This document shows positions 21,846 through 28,737 of a stretch of DNA of 28,737 nt, one piece after another. The stretch spans positions 1-28,737 of the IMG/VR virus record IMGVR_UViG_3300008050_007538. The stretch is one strand, 5' to 3'. A program made the translations under genes and the position numbers. The first letter of the stretch is position 1; each line of letters begins with the position of its first letter. The DNA is from a virus. The notes beneath the pieces are model-generated. The model saw only the letters and a list, made by a program, of their open reading frames with translations, made no database searches and had not been told where the DNA came from.

Positions 21846-23460
21846 TGTCTTCCTTTTGTGTCACCAGCAATCCCAGCTCAGGGAACCACAAGTGATCAAT
21901 CTCAGTTCTAAGAAAGCATTCAACTGCGTGCTCTACTGTCTCGCAGATAGGCTCACGATCGTTAAAGCTGGTGTTGAGGAGAATGGGAACACCCGTCTTC
22001 TCAAAGAAAGCTGCAAGGAGGCTGTAGTATGTCGGGTTGTCTGCCTCCCGAACAGTCTGAAGACGAGCTGTGCCATCGAGATGAACTACTGCCGGAACTT
22101 GATCAACTACGTCAGGCTTGAACTTGATAACGTGGCTCATGTAAGGACTTTCGATGTCCTTCTCAAACCACTCAGCTACATGCTCCCGCATGATAGACGG
22201 TGCAAACGGGCGATACCACTGACGATGCTTGACCTTCTGATTGATGAGGTCCTTCATGTCAGGAGACCGAGGGTCTGCCAAAATGCTTCTGTTTCCGAGT
22301 GCTCTTCGACCGGACTCTGACTGCCCGTGAAAGATTGCCACGATCTTCTGATCGATAAGCAAATCTACAACTTCACTCTCTGAGATTTTCTCTGTTGTCA
22401 CCTTCGATGCAAGGAATGGCAACAGTTCTTGTTCGAGCTGCTCGACTGAGCGCGGCTCGCCCAGATAGGGAGACATATTGGCTGCCCACTCGACACGAGG
22501 GTTGCCCTCAATGCAGTGGTAGGTGTACTGGGCTGCGCCGATAGAGAGTCCACCATCGTACGGGACAGGCGGTACGAAAATCGTCTCAACAGTAGGGAAC
22601 CAATCTAGAGCCTTTCCCATTGCTACTGAATTTAGTGAGACTCCACCTGCCACGCAAATATGCTTGACATCCGGGAATGCAGCGAGTCCTGCGGCAAAGA
22701 TAGCCTTGATCATGTCTTCAGTGGCTGCCTGAAGTCCTGCGGCAAGATCATACTTCGTCTGATCGTCGGTGTCGGCTAGATCGGTGTATGGTCCCAAGTA
22801 ATCGTGGCGAGGATCGTTTCCAGTATAAGCACCGACAGGCTGGTCCTTTGGCTTAACAGACGCGGGAAGAATGTCAGTAGTGAGCATCTTAGCAAAATCG
22901 TCGTAGAACCGCTCACGATCACCCATAGCAGCCATTGCCATAACTGAGCCTGCCTGGTGTCCTCGAGGCCATCCGTTTTGCAGACGAAAGATGTATCGAG
23001 TAACTCGAGTCCAGAGACCGCCGATGTTCATCTCGTGTGAAGGCCAATACTTGATGGGACGAATCTTTGTGCCCTCGCCCAGCCAGACTGTGGTCGCCGT
23101 CTCAGCACCCTCAGATGTCTCGACTCCACCTCCATCGAGAGTGAAGATGAGCGCCTTGTCAGCGTGTGAGCTGTAGAAAGCATGTGCTGCGTGAGCACAG
23201 TGATGACCAATCCACTGAACGCTGCGGTCACCCAGGAAGTCCGTGGGAGTTCTTTCTAGCAAAGACCTAGGGAAACATGAAGCGAGTTCTTCAATGTCTT
23301 CTGGGTCACCCAGCACATCTAGAAAGAATCCTGCAGAGTCTCCCTTGGGCTCCTTTTCGCGAATGTATCTCTCCAGCTCAGCATGGATAGTCGGGATTCC
23401 ATCCTCAAGCACACAAAAAGAGCAGTCGTGCCCTGACCAAAGTCCGGCAATCTTCTTCAT
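21829..23460 (-). CDS. Carbamoyltransferase, NodU/CmcH family (543 aa)
   Basis: I chose ATG 23460-23458, which overlaps the previous stop as ATGA and gives the family start MKKIAGLWSGHDCSF; the in-frame ATG at 23472 is the alternative. The N-terminal domain has GHHCAHAAHAFYSS (residues 85-98), where the His residues bind metal, and LDGGG (108-112). The middle carries VAGGVSLNSVA, and the C-terminal YrdC-like-adjacent part carries QSESGRRALGNRSILADP and ILLNTSFN. These are the hallmarks of carbamoyl-phosphate-dependent O-carbamoyltransferases (NodU, TobZ, CmcH). The enzyme would carbamoylate a sugar hydroxyl. It sits between a GT2-like gene and the split dehydrogenase, so the acceptor is presumably a sugar built by this cluster. 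Confidence 0.94.
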   Translation of the reverse strand: MKKIAGLWSGHDCSFCVLEDGIPTIHAELERYIREKEPKGDSAGFFLDVLGDPEDIEELASCFPRSLLERTPTDFLGDRSVQWIGHHCAHAAHAFYSSHADKALIFTLDGGGVETSEGAETATTVWLGEGTKIRPIKYWPSHEMNIGGLWTRVTRYIFRLQNGWPRGHQAGSVMAMAAMGDRERFYDDFAKMLTTDILPASVKPKDQPVGAYTGNDPRHDYLGPYTDLADTDDQTKYDLAAGLQAATEDMIKAIFAAGLAAFPDVKHICVAGGVSLNSVAMGKALDWFPTVETIFVPPVPYDGGLSIGAAQYTYHCIEGNPRVEWAANMSPYLGEPRSVEQLEQELLPFLASKVTTEKISESEVVDLLIDQKIVAIFHGQSESGRRALGNRSILADPRSPDMKDLINQKVKHRQWYRPFAPSIMREHVAEWFEKDIESPYMSHVIKFKPDVVDQVPAVVHLDGTARLQTVREADNPTYYSLLAAFFEKTGVPILLNTSFNDREPICETVEHAVECFLRTEIDHLWFPELGLLVTQKEDNDSST

Positions 23461-24473
23461 GAATTCATCCATTCCAGGAGTTCTGGATCATCTGGGATTT
23501 TGATGTCAGGGATTGGCGAAAGAGTCTTGCCAAGAGTGACGTAATCGCTAGCCTGAGCTGTTTCGGGTCGAATGGGATTCTTCAACCAATGTCCATTGTC
23601 ATCGATGTACTTCGGGAATCCCACGGGCTGAACCATTTCCTCGATTCCCACTGGGTACTTACGCCCAGCACACTGCTGTGTGGCGTGAGAGAATTCGATC
23701 ATCTCATAGTAGCGATAATCGTCTTCCTTGGGTGCCCAGTAATCGCCGTAACGGCGATTCTGTCGAACGCGAGCATTCGTGCCTCGAGCGTCCGTGTAGA
23801 TAGCAATCGCCGGAGGAATGATCGGTGTTACACAACGCCAAGGGAGCTCACCACTTTTCGCGAGAGCTTGAACCTTCTTGAGCATTGCCGTTTCAGAGTC
23901 ATCGCCACCCTCATGACTGAGGTTCTTGATGTGCCACGGGTAGATAGCATCGATGACAGCCCTTGGGTAGAAGACGTCAGCTGCGCCTGCTACGGGGTCT
24001 CGGGACACATCTACGACGAACTGGTAGTCGGTCTCGTATTCTTCATTCATGGCGAACTGGTTACCGCTATTTGTGACAGTTCGCTGAGCATCTAGCAGAA
24101 TGCATCCGACGAGATTCTCGTGGGCTTCGGCGTACTTGACATACTCTGCAAGCCAGCCCGTCTTAAGCACAAACTGCATGTCACCCTGAAGCGGGACGAC
24201 GAAGTCTCCCTTGGCGAGTTCGCAAATAGTGTTGAGCCCCATAGCGAACTCATTGGAGGGATCACGTGCCGGTCGTCGGATGACCGTAAAGCCTCGGCTC
24301 TCGAGAGTAGCGAGATAATCTTCTGTTCCTTCCTCAACTGACGCGTTATCGATGACGATAAGCTCCTTGTCAGGGAAGTCTTCAGTAGAGATCAACAGGG
24401 ATTCAATACAGCTCCGCAGGTAGAAGAGTCGGTTGCAGTTGACGAATCCGAATGTGACCTTAGGGCTGCTCAT
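23457..24473 (-). CDS. GT-A fold glycosyltransferase, GT2-like (338 aa)
   Basis: ATG (24473-24471) overlaps the previous stop as ATGA. The N-terminus VTFGFVNCNRLFYLRSCIES has the GT2 nucleotide-binding start, followed by ELIVIDNAS (residues 37-45). The metal site region reads LQGDMQF (95-101), with D98 in the position of the DxD aspartate; the second Asp is replaced by Gln, as in many GT2-like enzymes. The segment NLSHEGGDDSETAMLKKV (about 184-200) may hold a catalytic base (EGGDD). The C-terminus is rich in aromatic and basic residues. It should transfer a sugar to an acceptor in the cytoplasm. It is flanked by sugar-nucleotide enzymes, consistent with a role in making a short glycan. Confidence 0.87.
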   Translation of the reverse strand: MSSPKVTFGFVNCNRLFYLRSCIESLLISTEDFPDKELIVIDNASVEEGTEDYLATLESRGFTVIRRPARDPSNEFAMGLNTICELAKGDFVVPLQGDMQFVLKTGWLAEYVKYAEAHENLVGCILLDAQRTVTNSGNQFAMNEEYETDYQFVVDVSRDPVAGAADVFYPRAVIDAIYPWHIKNLSHEGGDDSETAMLKKVQALAKSGELPWRCVTPIIPPAIAIYTDARGTNARVRQNRRYGDYWAPKEDDYRYYEMIEFSHATQQCAGRKYPVGIEEMVQPVGFPKYIDDNGHWLKNPIRPETAQASDYVTLGKTLSPIPDIKIPDDPELLEWMNS

Positions 24474-25549
24474 GCTGATTCCTGATGTGCTGATACCATC
24501 TCTGTGATCATATCACGCAAATCAAACTGCGGTTCCCAATCTGGAAAGTGACTTCTAAACTTGGTCATGTCTGAGATGTACCACTTGTGATCACCCTTTC
24601 GAGCCTCGTCAGAGAGAGTGTACTGCAGACGCTTACCCGAAATCTCCTCAATGAGATCAATGACCTCAAGAATTGAGGCACTATTCTTTCGTTCGCCGCC
24701 GATGTTGTAGACTTCGCCCGGTCGTGGGTTTTGAATGTAGGCTTCGAATGCGGAGACGACATCCTTGCTATGAATCTGGTCTCGGACCTGCTTTCCCTTG
24801 TAGCCGAAAATAGTGTAAGGACGATCTGTCAGTGCACACTTGACGATGTAAGAAAGAAATCCATGCAGTTCGACGCCCGCATGAGTAGGACCCGTCAAAC
24901 AGCCGCCTCTGAAGACTCCTACATTGAGCCCGAAATAGCGGCCGTACTCTTGTGCCATGATATCGGCGGAAAGCTTAGAGGCACCGAAGAGAGAGTGTAA
25001 ACACTGGTCAATTGCAAAGTCTTCATTGATCCCATCGAACCACAGACCGATTGGTAATTCATCGCCAATATCCGGGTACATGTTAGGCTCCCATCTAGTG
25101 CCCCAATCGACAAACTTAAGATGGTTTGGGCCGTCGCCATAAACCTTGTTGGTGCTCACATGAACAAACGAAGACTTCTCTGGAGTGTACAGGCGAAACG
25201 ACTCGAGCAAGTTAACTGTACCGACTGCATTGATGTCGAAATCTCCAAACGGAATGTCAGCTGCCTTGTCATGAGAAGGCTGCGCTGCGCAATGGATGAT
25301 TGCCTCAGGTCGAATCTGGCACATGAGTAAGCTGACTCGAACTCTCTCTCGAATGTCAACGTAGTGATGAGAGTAGTTCTTGTGGGATTCTAGCGAAGAG
25401 ATCCCACCGGAAACATCGGCTTCCTTGCCAAAGAGACACATTCTCGTGTTGTTGTCAATTCCGTGGACTTCCCAGCCTTGTGCAAGAAAATGGCGGGCGG
25501 CTTCACCGCCAATCAGGCCGCCAGTCCCTGTGATAAGAATCGTCTTCAT
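24470..25549 (-). CDS. NAD-dependent epimerase, CDP-paratose 2-epimerase-like SDR (359 aa)
   Basis: ATG (25549-25547) overlaps the previous stop as ATGA. The extended-SDR Rossmann motif is TGTGGLIGG (residues 7-15). HCAAQPSHDKAA and VSTNKVYGDGPN (131-142) and the run HSLFGASKLSAD, EYGRYFG, FRGGCLTGP (213-221), LHGFLSYIV and FGYKGKQVRDQIH (248-260) are characteristic of the CDP-paratose 2-epimerase (RfbE-like) group. The usual YxxxK has Phe at 188 (FGASK) with Lys192 kept; I think this is common in this subgroup, but it deserves a check. In O-antigen synthesis the enzyme converts CDP-paratose to CDP-tyvelose, but the substrate here is not fixed by the sequence, and no CDP-glucose enzymes are visible in the window. 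Confidence 0.85.
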   Translation of the reverse strand: MKTILITGTGGLIGGEAARHFLAQGWEVHGIDNNTRMCLFGKEADVSGGISSLESHKNYSHHYVDIRERVRVSLLMCQIRPEAIIHCAAQPSHDKAADIPFGDFDINAVGTVNLLESFRLYTPEKSSFVHVSTNKVYGDGPNHLKFVDWGTRWEPNMYPDIGDELPIGLWFDGINEDFAIDQCLHSLFGASKLSADIMAQEYGRYFGLNVGVFRGGCLTGPTHAGVELHGFLSYIVKCALTDRPYTIFGYKGKQVRDQIHSKDVVSAFEAYIQNPRPGEVYNIGGERKNSASILEVIDLIEEISGKRLQYTLSDEARKGDHKWYISDMTKFRSHFPDWEPQFDLRDMITEMVSAHQESA

Positions 25550-26523
25550 GATGAAGCCTTGTTGAACTGTTCAGTGACCATCTCATGGATCATCTCTTCA
25601 AACGAAGTCTCTGGTTCCCACCCGAGAATACGCTTAGCCTTCGAGGCGTCTCCCATGAGAGTATGGACCTCAGCAGGTCGAAAGAACTTTGGATTGACCT
25701 GCACGAAGTCGTCAGGGTTGAGATTGACAAGCGGATGACTAAACGCCGCGGCAAGGAGATCACGAATTGAATGACTCTTGCCAGTTGCCAAGACAAAATC
25801 GTCCGGCTCAGTGTGTTGGAGCATGGCGTGCATACCGCGAACATAGTCTCGGGCATGTCCCCAATCTCTCCGGGCATCGAGGTTTCCGAGCTCTAGTACA
25901 CTCTGATCACCAAGAGCAATCTTTGCTGCGGCCTTACACACCTTCTGTGTGACGAAGTTGTCACCTCGGCGCGGTGACTCATGATTGAAGAGAATCCCCG
26001 AACATGCGAACATGTTGTAACTCTCTCGGTAGACCCGAACCATGTGATGAGCGAAAAGCTTGCTCACTGCGTAAGGAGAGCGAGGGTGAAAAGGTGTAAG
26101 TTCATGCTGAGGTGACTGTTCAGCATTTCCAAAGAGTTCACTAGTCGATGCTTGGTAGAACTTCGAATAGAAATCCGACTGGCGGATAGCTTCAAGCAAA
26201 TGGATGACACCCATTGCAGTGACGTCAGCTGTAAATTGCGGGTACTCAAAGGACTTGCCGACATGGGACTGGGCCGCGAGATTGTAGACCTCATGAGGCT
26301 TGATCCGGCGGATGATCCTGCTGACGGCCATTTGATCTGTAAGATCACCTTCGATGATTTCGATGTCATCAGAGAGATCTGTCAAATTAGGGCAACCGTC
26401 GCGGGTTGTACTGTATCTGACTAGACCGTAGACTTTGTAGCCTAGTCCGTGGAGATACTCAGCCAGGTAACTCCCGTCTTGCCCTCCAATACCTGTGATG
26501 AAGGCTCGCTTCTGATCACTCAT
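25546..26523 (-). CDS. gmd: GDP-mannose 4,6-dehydratase (325 aa)
   Basis: ATG (26523-26521). The Rossmann motif GIGGQDGSYLAEYL (residues 11-24) is the classic GMD start. Other landmarks are NLAAQSHVGKSFEYP (81-95), ASTSELFGN (125-133) with the catalytic Thr/Ser and Glu129, SPYAVSKLFAH (149-159) with Y151 and K155, FNHESPRRGDNFV (179-191), LGNLDARRDWGHARDYV and the C-terminal RPAEVHTLMGDASKAKRILG. The reaction is dehydration of GDP-mannose to GDP-4-keto-6-deoxymannose, the first step to GDP-fucose, GDP-rhamnose, GDP-perosamine and GDP-colitose. No fucose synthase or perosamine aminotransferase is in the window. Length is slightly short of cellular GMD (about 345-370) but all core residues are present. 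It overlaps the next upstream glycosyltransferase by 8 bases. Confidence 0.96.
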   Translation of the reverse strand: MSDQKRAFITGIGGQDGSYLAEYLHGLGYKVYGLVRYSTTRDGCPNLTDLSDDIEIIEGDLTDQMAVSRIIRRIKPHEVYNLAAQSHVGKSFEYPQFTADVTAMGVIHLLEAIRQSDFYSKFYQASTSELFGNAEQSPQHELTPFHPRSPYAVSKLFAHHMVRVYRESYNMFACSGILFNHESPRRGDNFVTQKVCKAAAKIALGDQSVLELGNLDARRDWGHARDYVRGMHAMLQHTEPDDFVLATGKSHSIRDLLAAAFSHPLVNLNPDDFVQVNPKFFRPAEVHTLMGDASKAKRILGWEPETSFEEMIHEMVTEQFNKASS

Positions 26524-27448
26524 TCGTCTGTAGTCTGCTGAAGAAGTTGCGGAAAGGCGTGAACCCGTCTGGTGTGAGAAGTGGTGACACTGTCAAATCT
26601 GCATGCTCAATGCAGGTTTGTGCATCAAGCGCGGTTCTTTCGACACTTGGATCAAAGAGACTCTCGGGAGCGAGAATCTGCGTTGCAAGTCCCACATCTG
26701 TTGAAATGACTGGAGTTTTAGTAGCTGCACACTCGACAATGGCTTGCGGACCACCCTCAAAGCGCGAGGCTACGATATAGAGATCGAGGCAGTTATACAT
26801 CTCGTTGAGATGCTGATTCACAGGCCGATCAACATATGTGAATGGGATTCCTGCATCCTTGAGACGCTTCATGACGTACTGGCGTCGCCAAGCCCCGAGA
26901 AGAACGTGAACGTTGTCCTTGCCCTGAGCGATGAGTTCAACAGCATCACAAAACTGATCTGGCCCCTTTTCCAGTTTGGGAGAGACAAGGTCATGTCCTT
27001 CCGTGTCCCTCTGGAAGCTTCCGATGACGAAAAAGTTCTCGTCCAGGCCATACTTCAGCCTGAGTTCTGTCTTGTTCTCCATAGGGAACCAGATGTCACT
27101 GTTGACCCACGGGAGCTGGGACCAGATGGGCTTCTGTGTTCCTGCCAGCTGGCTGATCTGCTCCTTCGACTTGACAGAGGGCGCATGGTAAAAATCGACG
27201 TAGTATTCCCTTAGATCCCATTCAGCCTTGTTGAACTTCTCTGGGACGAGATGCCAAACTGTGCAGACAACCGTCTTCTCTAGGAGAATTTGGGGAGGAA
27301 TCTGATTCCAGCACCAGTCTGCAAGAAGCCAGATGACGTCGGCGTCTTGAATGTTCTGTGTACTGATGTCCGAGTTTGACTCGTACCATTCCTGGACGAA
27401 GCGATCCACGATCCAGTTTTCACGTGGAGCGAGTACAAAGACCTTCAT
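26516..27448 (-). CDS. GT-B fold glycosyltransferase, GT4-like (310 aa)
   Basis: ATG (27448-27446) overlaps the previous stop as ATGA. The N-terminal domain is short (KVFVLAPRENWIVDRFVQEW), with a Trp-rich stretch VIWLLADWCWNQIPP (38-52). The C-terminal domain begins VIGSFQRDTEG (141-151) and contains SRFEGGPQAIVECAATKTPV (228-247), with E231 and E239 as the E-x7-E pair of GT4 enzymes. Length is at the low end for GT-B proteins but both Rossmann-like halves are present. The donor is unknown; GDP-sugars are a reasonable guess because the next gene is gmd. No membrane segments are seen, so it probably acts on a soluble or protein acceptor. Confidence 0.87.
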   Translation of the reverse strand: MKVFVLAPRENWIVDRFVQEWYESNSDISTQNIQDADVIWLLADWCWNQIPPQILLEKTVVCTVWHLVPEKFNKAEWDLREYYVDFYHAPSVKSKEQISQLAGTQKPIWSQLPWVNSDIWFPMENKTELRLKYGLDENFFVIGSFQRDTEGHDLVSPKLEKGPDQFCDAVELIAQGKDNVHVLLGAWRRQYVMKRLKDAGIPFTYVDRPVNQHLNEMYNCLDLYIVASRFEGGPQAIVECAATKTPVISTDVGLATQILAPESLFDPSVERTALDAQTCIEHADLTVSPLLTPDGFTPFRNFFSRLQTNE

Positions 27449-28356
27449 GCATCTCCTCGAAAAACGGCTTCATACTTGTCAGCGACGAGTTGAATATTGA
27501 ACCGTTCAGCGTTGACCACGGGCAAAGCAGGAAGAGCAAAGCCTTCCATGTTGACCCTGGGAGGATTATCGTAGTCTGTCAGCTGGAACTTGTATTCCTG
27601 CAACTCTGGGAGAACAATTCCGTTGCCGCCTGCCGCAAGCTCTTTTGTTCCGCCGTCAGCGGCACAAATGACGGGACAGCCCTGCGAGATTGCTTCGATG
27701 ACCACATTTGGACAATGATCAAGCCACGCCAAATGAATCATCCAATCGGCTCGCTTAAAGAGTGCAAGACACTGCTCATGATCAAGACTTCCTAAGCAAA
27801 ACTCTCCCAGGGTTCGATTAGTGAGATGTGTTGCTGGATTTGAACCAAGAATGAGCAACACATCATCGAGACCGCGGATCTGTCGATACAGTCGAATGTT
27901 CTCAGCAAGGCGCTTTTGTGGGTGCCAGTTAGCTGAGCAGATGAACATTTTCCCATTGTCAGGAAGATCCCATTCGACCTGTAGCTGGGGCTCTCGAATC
28001 TCAATGCCGTTGTGAATGACTGAGCCTTCCCGCTCTCCCCAGTGATGAAACGCCATTTGCTGATCGAATTCAGACTGAAAAATGACGTGATCACATGCGT
28101 CGAAAGTGGCTTTGATGACCTGATTCTTTGGAAGGAAATCCTCGGGCTTGAACCAGATGCCATCAAGACGCTGAATGAAACGACTGCCGGGGCGTGGCTG
28201 TGAAGCCGGCTCGATGAAAGCTAAGAAAACCTCATAGTCCTCATCAGCTGTAACAATCTTGTGTCCTCGAGAAGTCAGTTCGTTCGCAAGGCGGCCAGCA
28301 AAAGAGTTCGGTCCTGTGCGAGAAGAAAAATTGACGTTGGAAAAGTGAATCTTCAC
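27445..28356 (-). CDS. GT-B fold glycosyltransferase, GT4-like (303 aa)
   Basis: The start is GTG (28356-28354), overlapping the previous TGA as GTGA. The N-terminus KIHFSNVNFSSRTGPNSFAG (residues 2-21) has the Gly-rich acceptor loop typical of the family. The second half starts FICSANWHPQKR (138-149), a common GT4 entry, and includes WLDHCPNVVIEAISQGCPVI (211-230) with E221 of the E-x7-E motif; the first Glu of the pair is replaced (position 213 is Asp), a conservative change. The C-terminus ends with a helix packing across the domains. It is coupled to a methyltransferase gene upstream and another glycosyltransferase downstream. Confidence 0.87.
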   Translation of the reverse strand: MKIHFSNVNFSSRTGPNSFAGRLANELTSRGHKIVTADEDYEVFLAFIEPASQPRPGSRFIQRLDGIWFKPEDFLPKNQVIKATFDACDHVIFQSEFDQQMAFHHWGEREGSVIHNGIEIREPQLQVEWDLPDNGKMFICSANWHPQKRLAENIRLYRQIRGLDDVLLILGSNPATHLTNRTLGEFCLGSLDHEQCLALFKRADWMIHLAWLDHCPNVVIEAISQGCPVICAADGGTKELAAGGNGIVLPELQEYKFQLTDYDNPPRVNMEGFALPALPVVNAERFNIQLVADKYEAVFRGDA

Positions 28357-28737
28357 AAGGCTCTCTCAGCTACTTTCTGTCGAAGCTCGGGATCGAATCG
28401 AACGAAGACTGCTTCATAGTCACTTCGCTTCTTTGTGATCTTGCGGTCGGGCTGCCAAGTGGATGGCTCTCCAGCAAAGCTAAACTCGCCCTCTTTGAAA
28501 ATCTCTCGGATGTATCGCTGAACTCCGAAATCTAGACGCCAGAAGTCATGGAAAAACACTGTGAACTTCTCTGCTTTGTTCTTCTGGAGAATCTGCCTAA
28601 AATCTGTCTTGACCCCCTTGTAGGTGTGCAGTGCATCAATGTCGCAAGCAGTTACTTTCGCGAATGCATCACAAATTGACAGAGTCGTGTAACCTTGATC
28701 ACACCCAATCTCAAGGAAGTGAGACGCTGACTCATCG
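28353..28737 (-). CDS. Class I SAM-dependent methyltransferase, N-terminus cut by window edge
   Basis: The frame is open to the right edge, so the start is outside the window; an internal GTG at 28559 is not the true start. The 127 visible residues begin DESASHFLEIGCDQGYTTLS, where LEIGCDQGYTT is motif I (SAM-binding glycine-rich loop), followed by ACDID, the end of strand 2 with the acidic residue that contacts the ribose of SAM, and VFFHDFW, a motif-IV-like strand (HDFW). The C-terminal part (SDYEAVFVRFDPELRQKVAE) is helical. Sugar-cluster methyltransferases of this kind methylate a sugar hydroxyl or a phosphate; substrate cannot be read. It is coupled to the next glycosyltransferase by a GTGA overlap. 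Confidence 0.82.
   Translation of the reverse strand, partial: DESASHFLEIGCDQGYTTLSICDAFAKVTACDIDALHTYKGVKTDFRQILQKNKAEKFTVFFHDFWRLDFGVQRYIREIFKEGEFSFAGEPSTWQPDRKITKKRSDYEAVFVRFDPELRQKVAERAL

Noticed and set aside
21742-22320. Plus-strand open frame of 192 codons.
   Set aside because: It is a mirror of the carbamoyltransferase gene, whose conserved motifs are unmistakable on the minus strand.
28353-28559. A 68-residue gene starting at GTG 28559.
   Set aside because: The frame stays open to the right edge and the added residues hold a SAM-binding motif, so it is the end of a larger methyltransferase gene.

Overview
The window reads as a late-gene region of a large tailed phage (Caudoviricetes, contractile-tail/myovirus type). 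All 26 coding regions I accept lie on the minus strand and are packed head to tail, mostly with ATGA-, GTGA- or TAATG-type overlaps or gaps under 50 bases; transcription runs from base 28737 toward base 1. The phage call rests on a T4 gp25-like baseplate wedge protein, a gp6/baseplate-J-like wedge protein, an OB-fold hub protein, a T4 gp55-like late sigma factor and a run of very long Ser/Thr/Gly-rich virion proteins. The host cannot be read from the sequence. The gene mix recalls aquatic T4-related myoviruses, but that is inference.

Layout in transcription order. (a) 28737-19630, sugar and glycan module: partial SAM methyltransferase, two GT-B glycosyltransferases, GDP-mannose 4,6-dehydratase, a CDP-paratose-2-epimerase-like SDR, a GT-A glycosyltransferase, a NodU/CmcH-type carbamoyltransferase, and a nucleotide-sugar (UDP-glucose type) dehydrogenase. 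(b) 19583-18033: a protein with a YkuD-like His...SxGC motif and a RecB/Cas4-like PD-(D/E)XK nuclease with four cysteines placed as for an Fe-S cluster. (c) 17965-15215: two related glycosyltransferases and a one-span membrane protein. (d) 15215-14088: gp55-like sigma factor and a helical protein of unknown role. (e) 14088-1: hub protein, an 80-residue protein, gp25, gp6/J, a DNRLRE-like protein, a 1178-residue LamG/tail-protein-I-like protein, then four virion proteins of unknown function, the last running off the window.

The most notable object is at 19630-21845. The dehydrogenase is not one gene. Its first 247 residues are followed in frame by an intein N-terminal half (starting Cys, with a block-B CTPEH motif) and a stop codon. 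A free-standing homing-endonuclease-like gene (257 aa, CxxC zinc-ribbon, NUMOD-like middle, PD-(D/E)xK core) comes next. A third small gene then encodes an intein C-terminal half (ending HHN) joined to the last 50 residues of the dehydrogenase. The split sits exactly at the dehydrogenase active-site cysteine, so that cysteine is also the +1 extein nucleophile. This is a 'fractured gene' carried by a split intein with an endonuclease between the halves; trans-splicing would give a 297-residue enzyme. A 9-base direct repeat brackets the endonuclease gene.

How the genes may work together (inference): the sugar module makes activated, modified sugars (GDP-4-keto-6-deoxymannose, a uronate, an epimerised sugar) that at least five glycosyltransferases, a carbamoyltransferase and a methyltransferase attach to something. 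Because the module lies in the same co-directional array as the virion genes, decoration of the virion is a reasonable hypothesis; alteration of host surface glycan is the alternative. No tRNA, rRNA, CRISPR array, insertion sequence, canonical rho-independent terminator or T4-type late promoter was seen, and no stretch over 300 bases lacks a gene.
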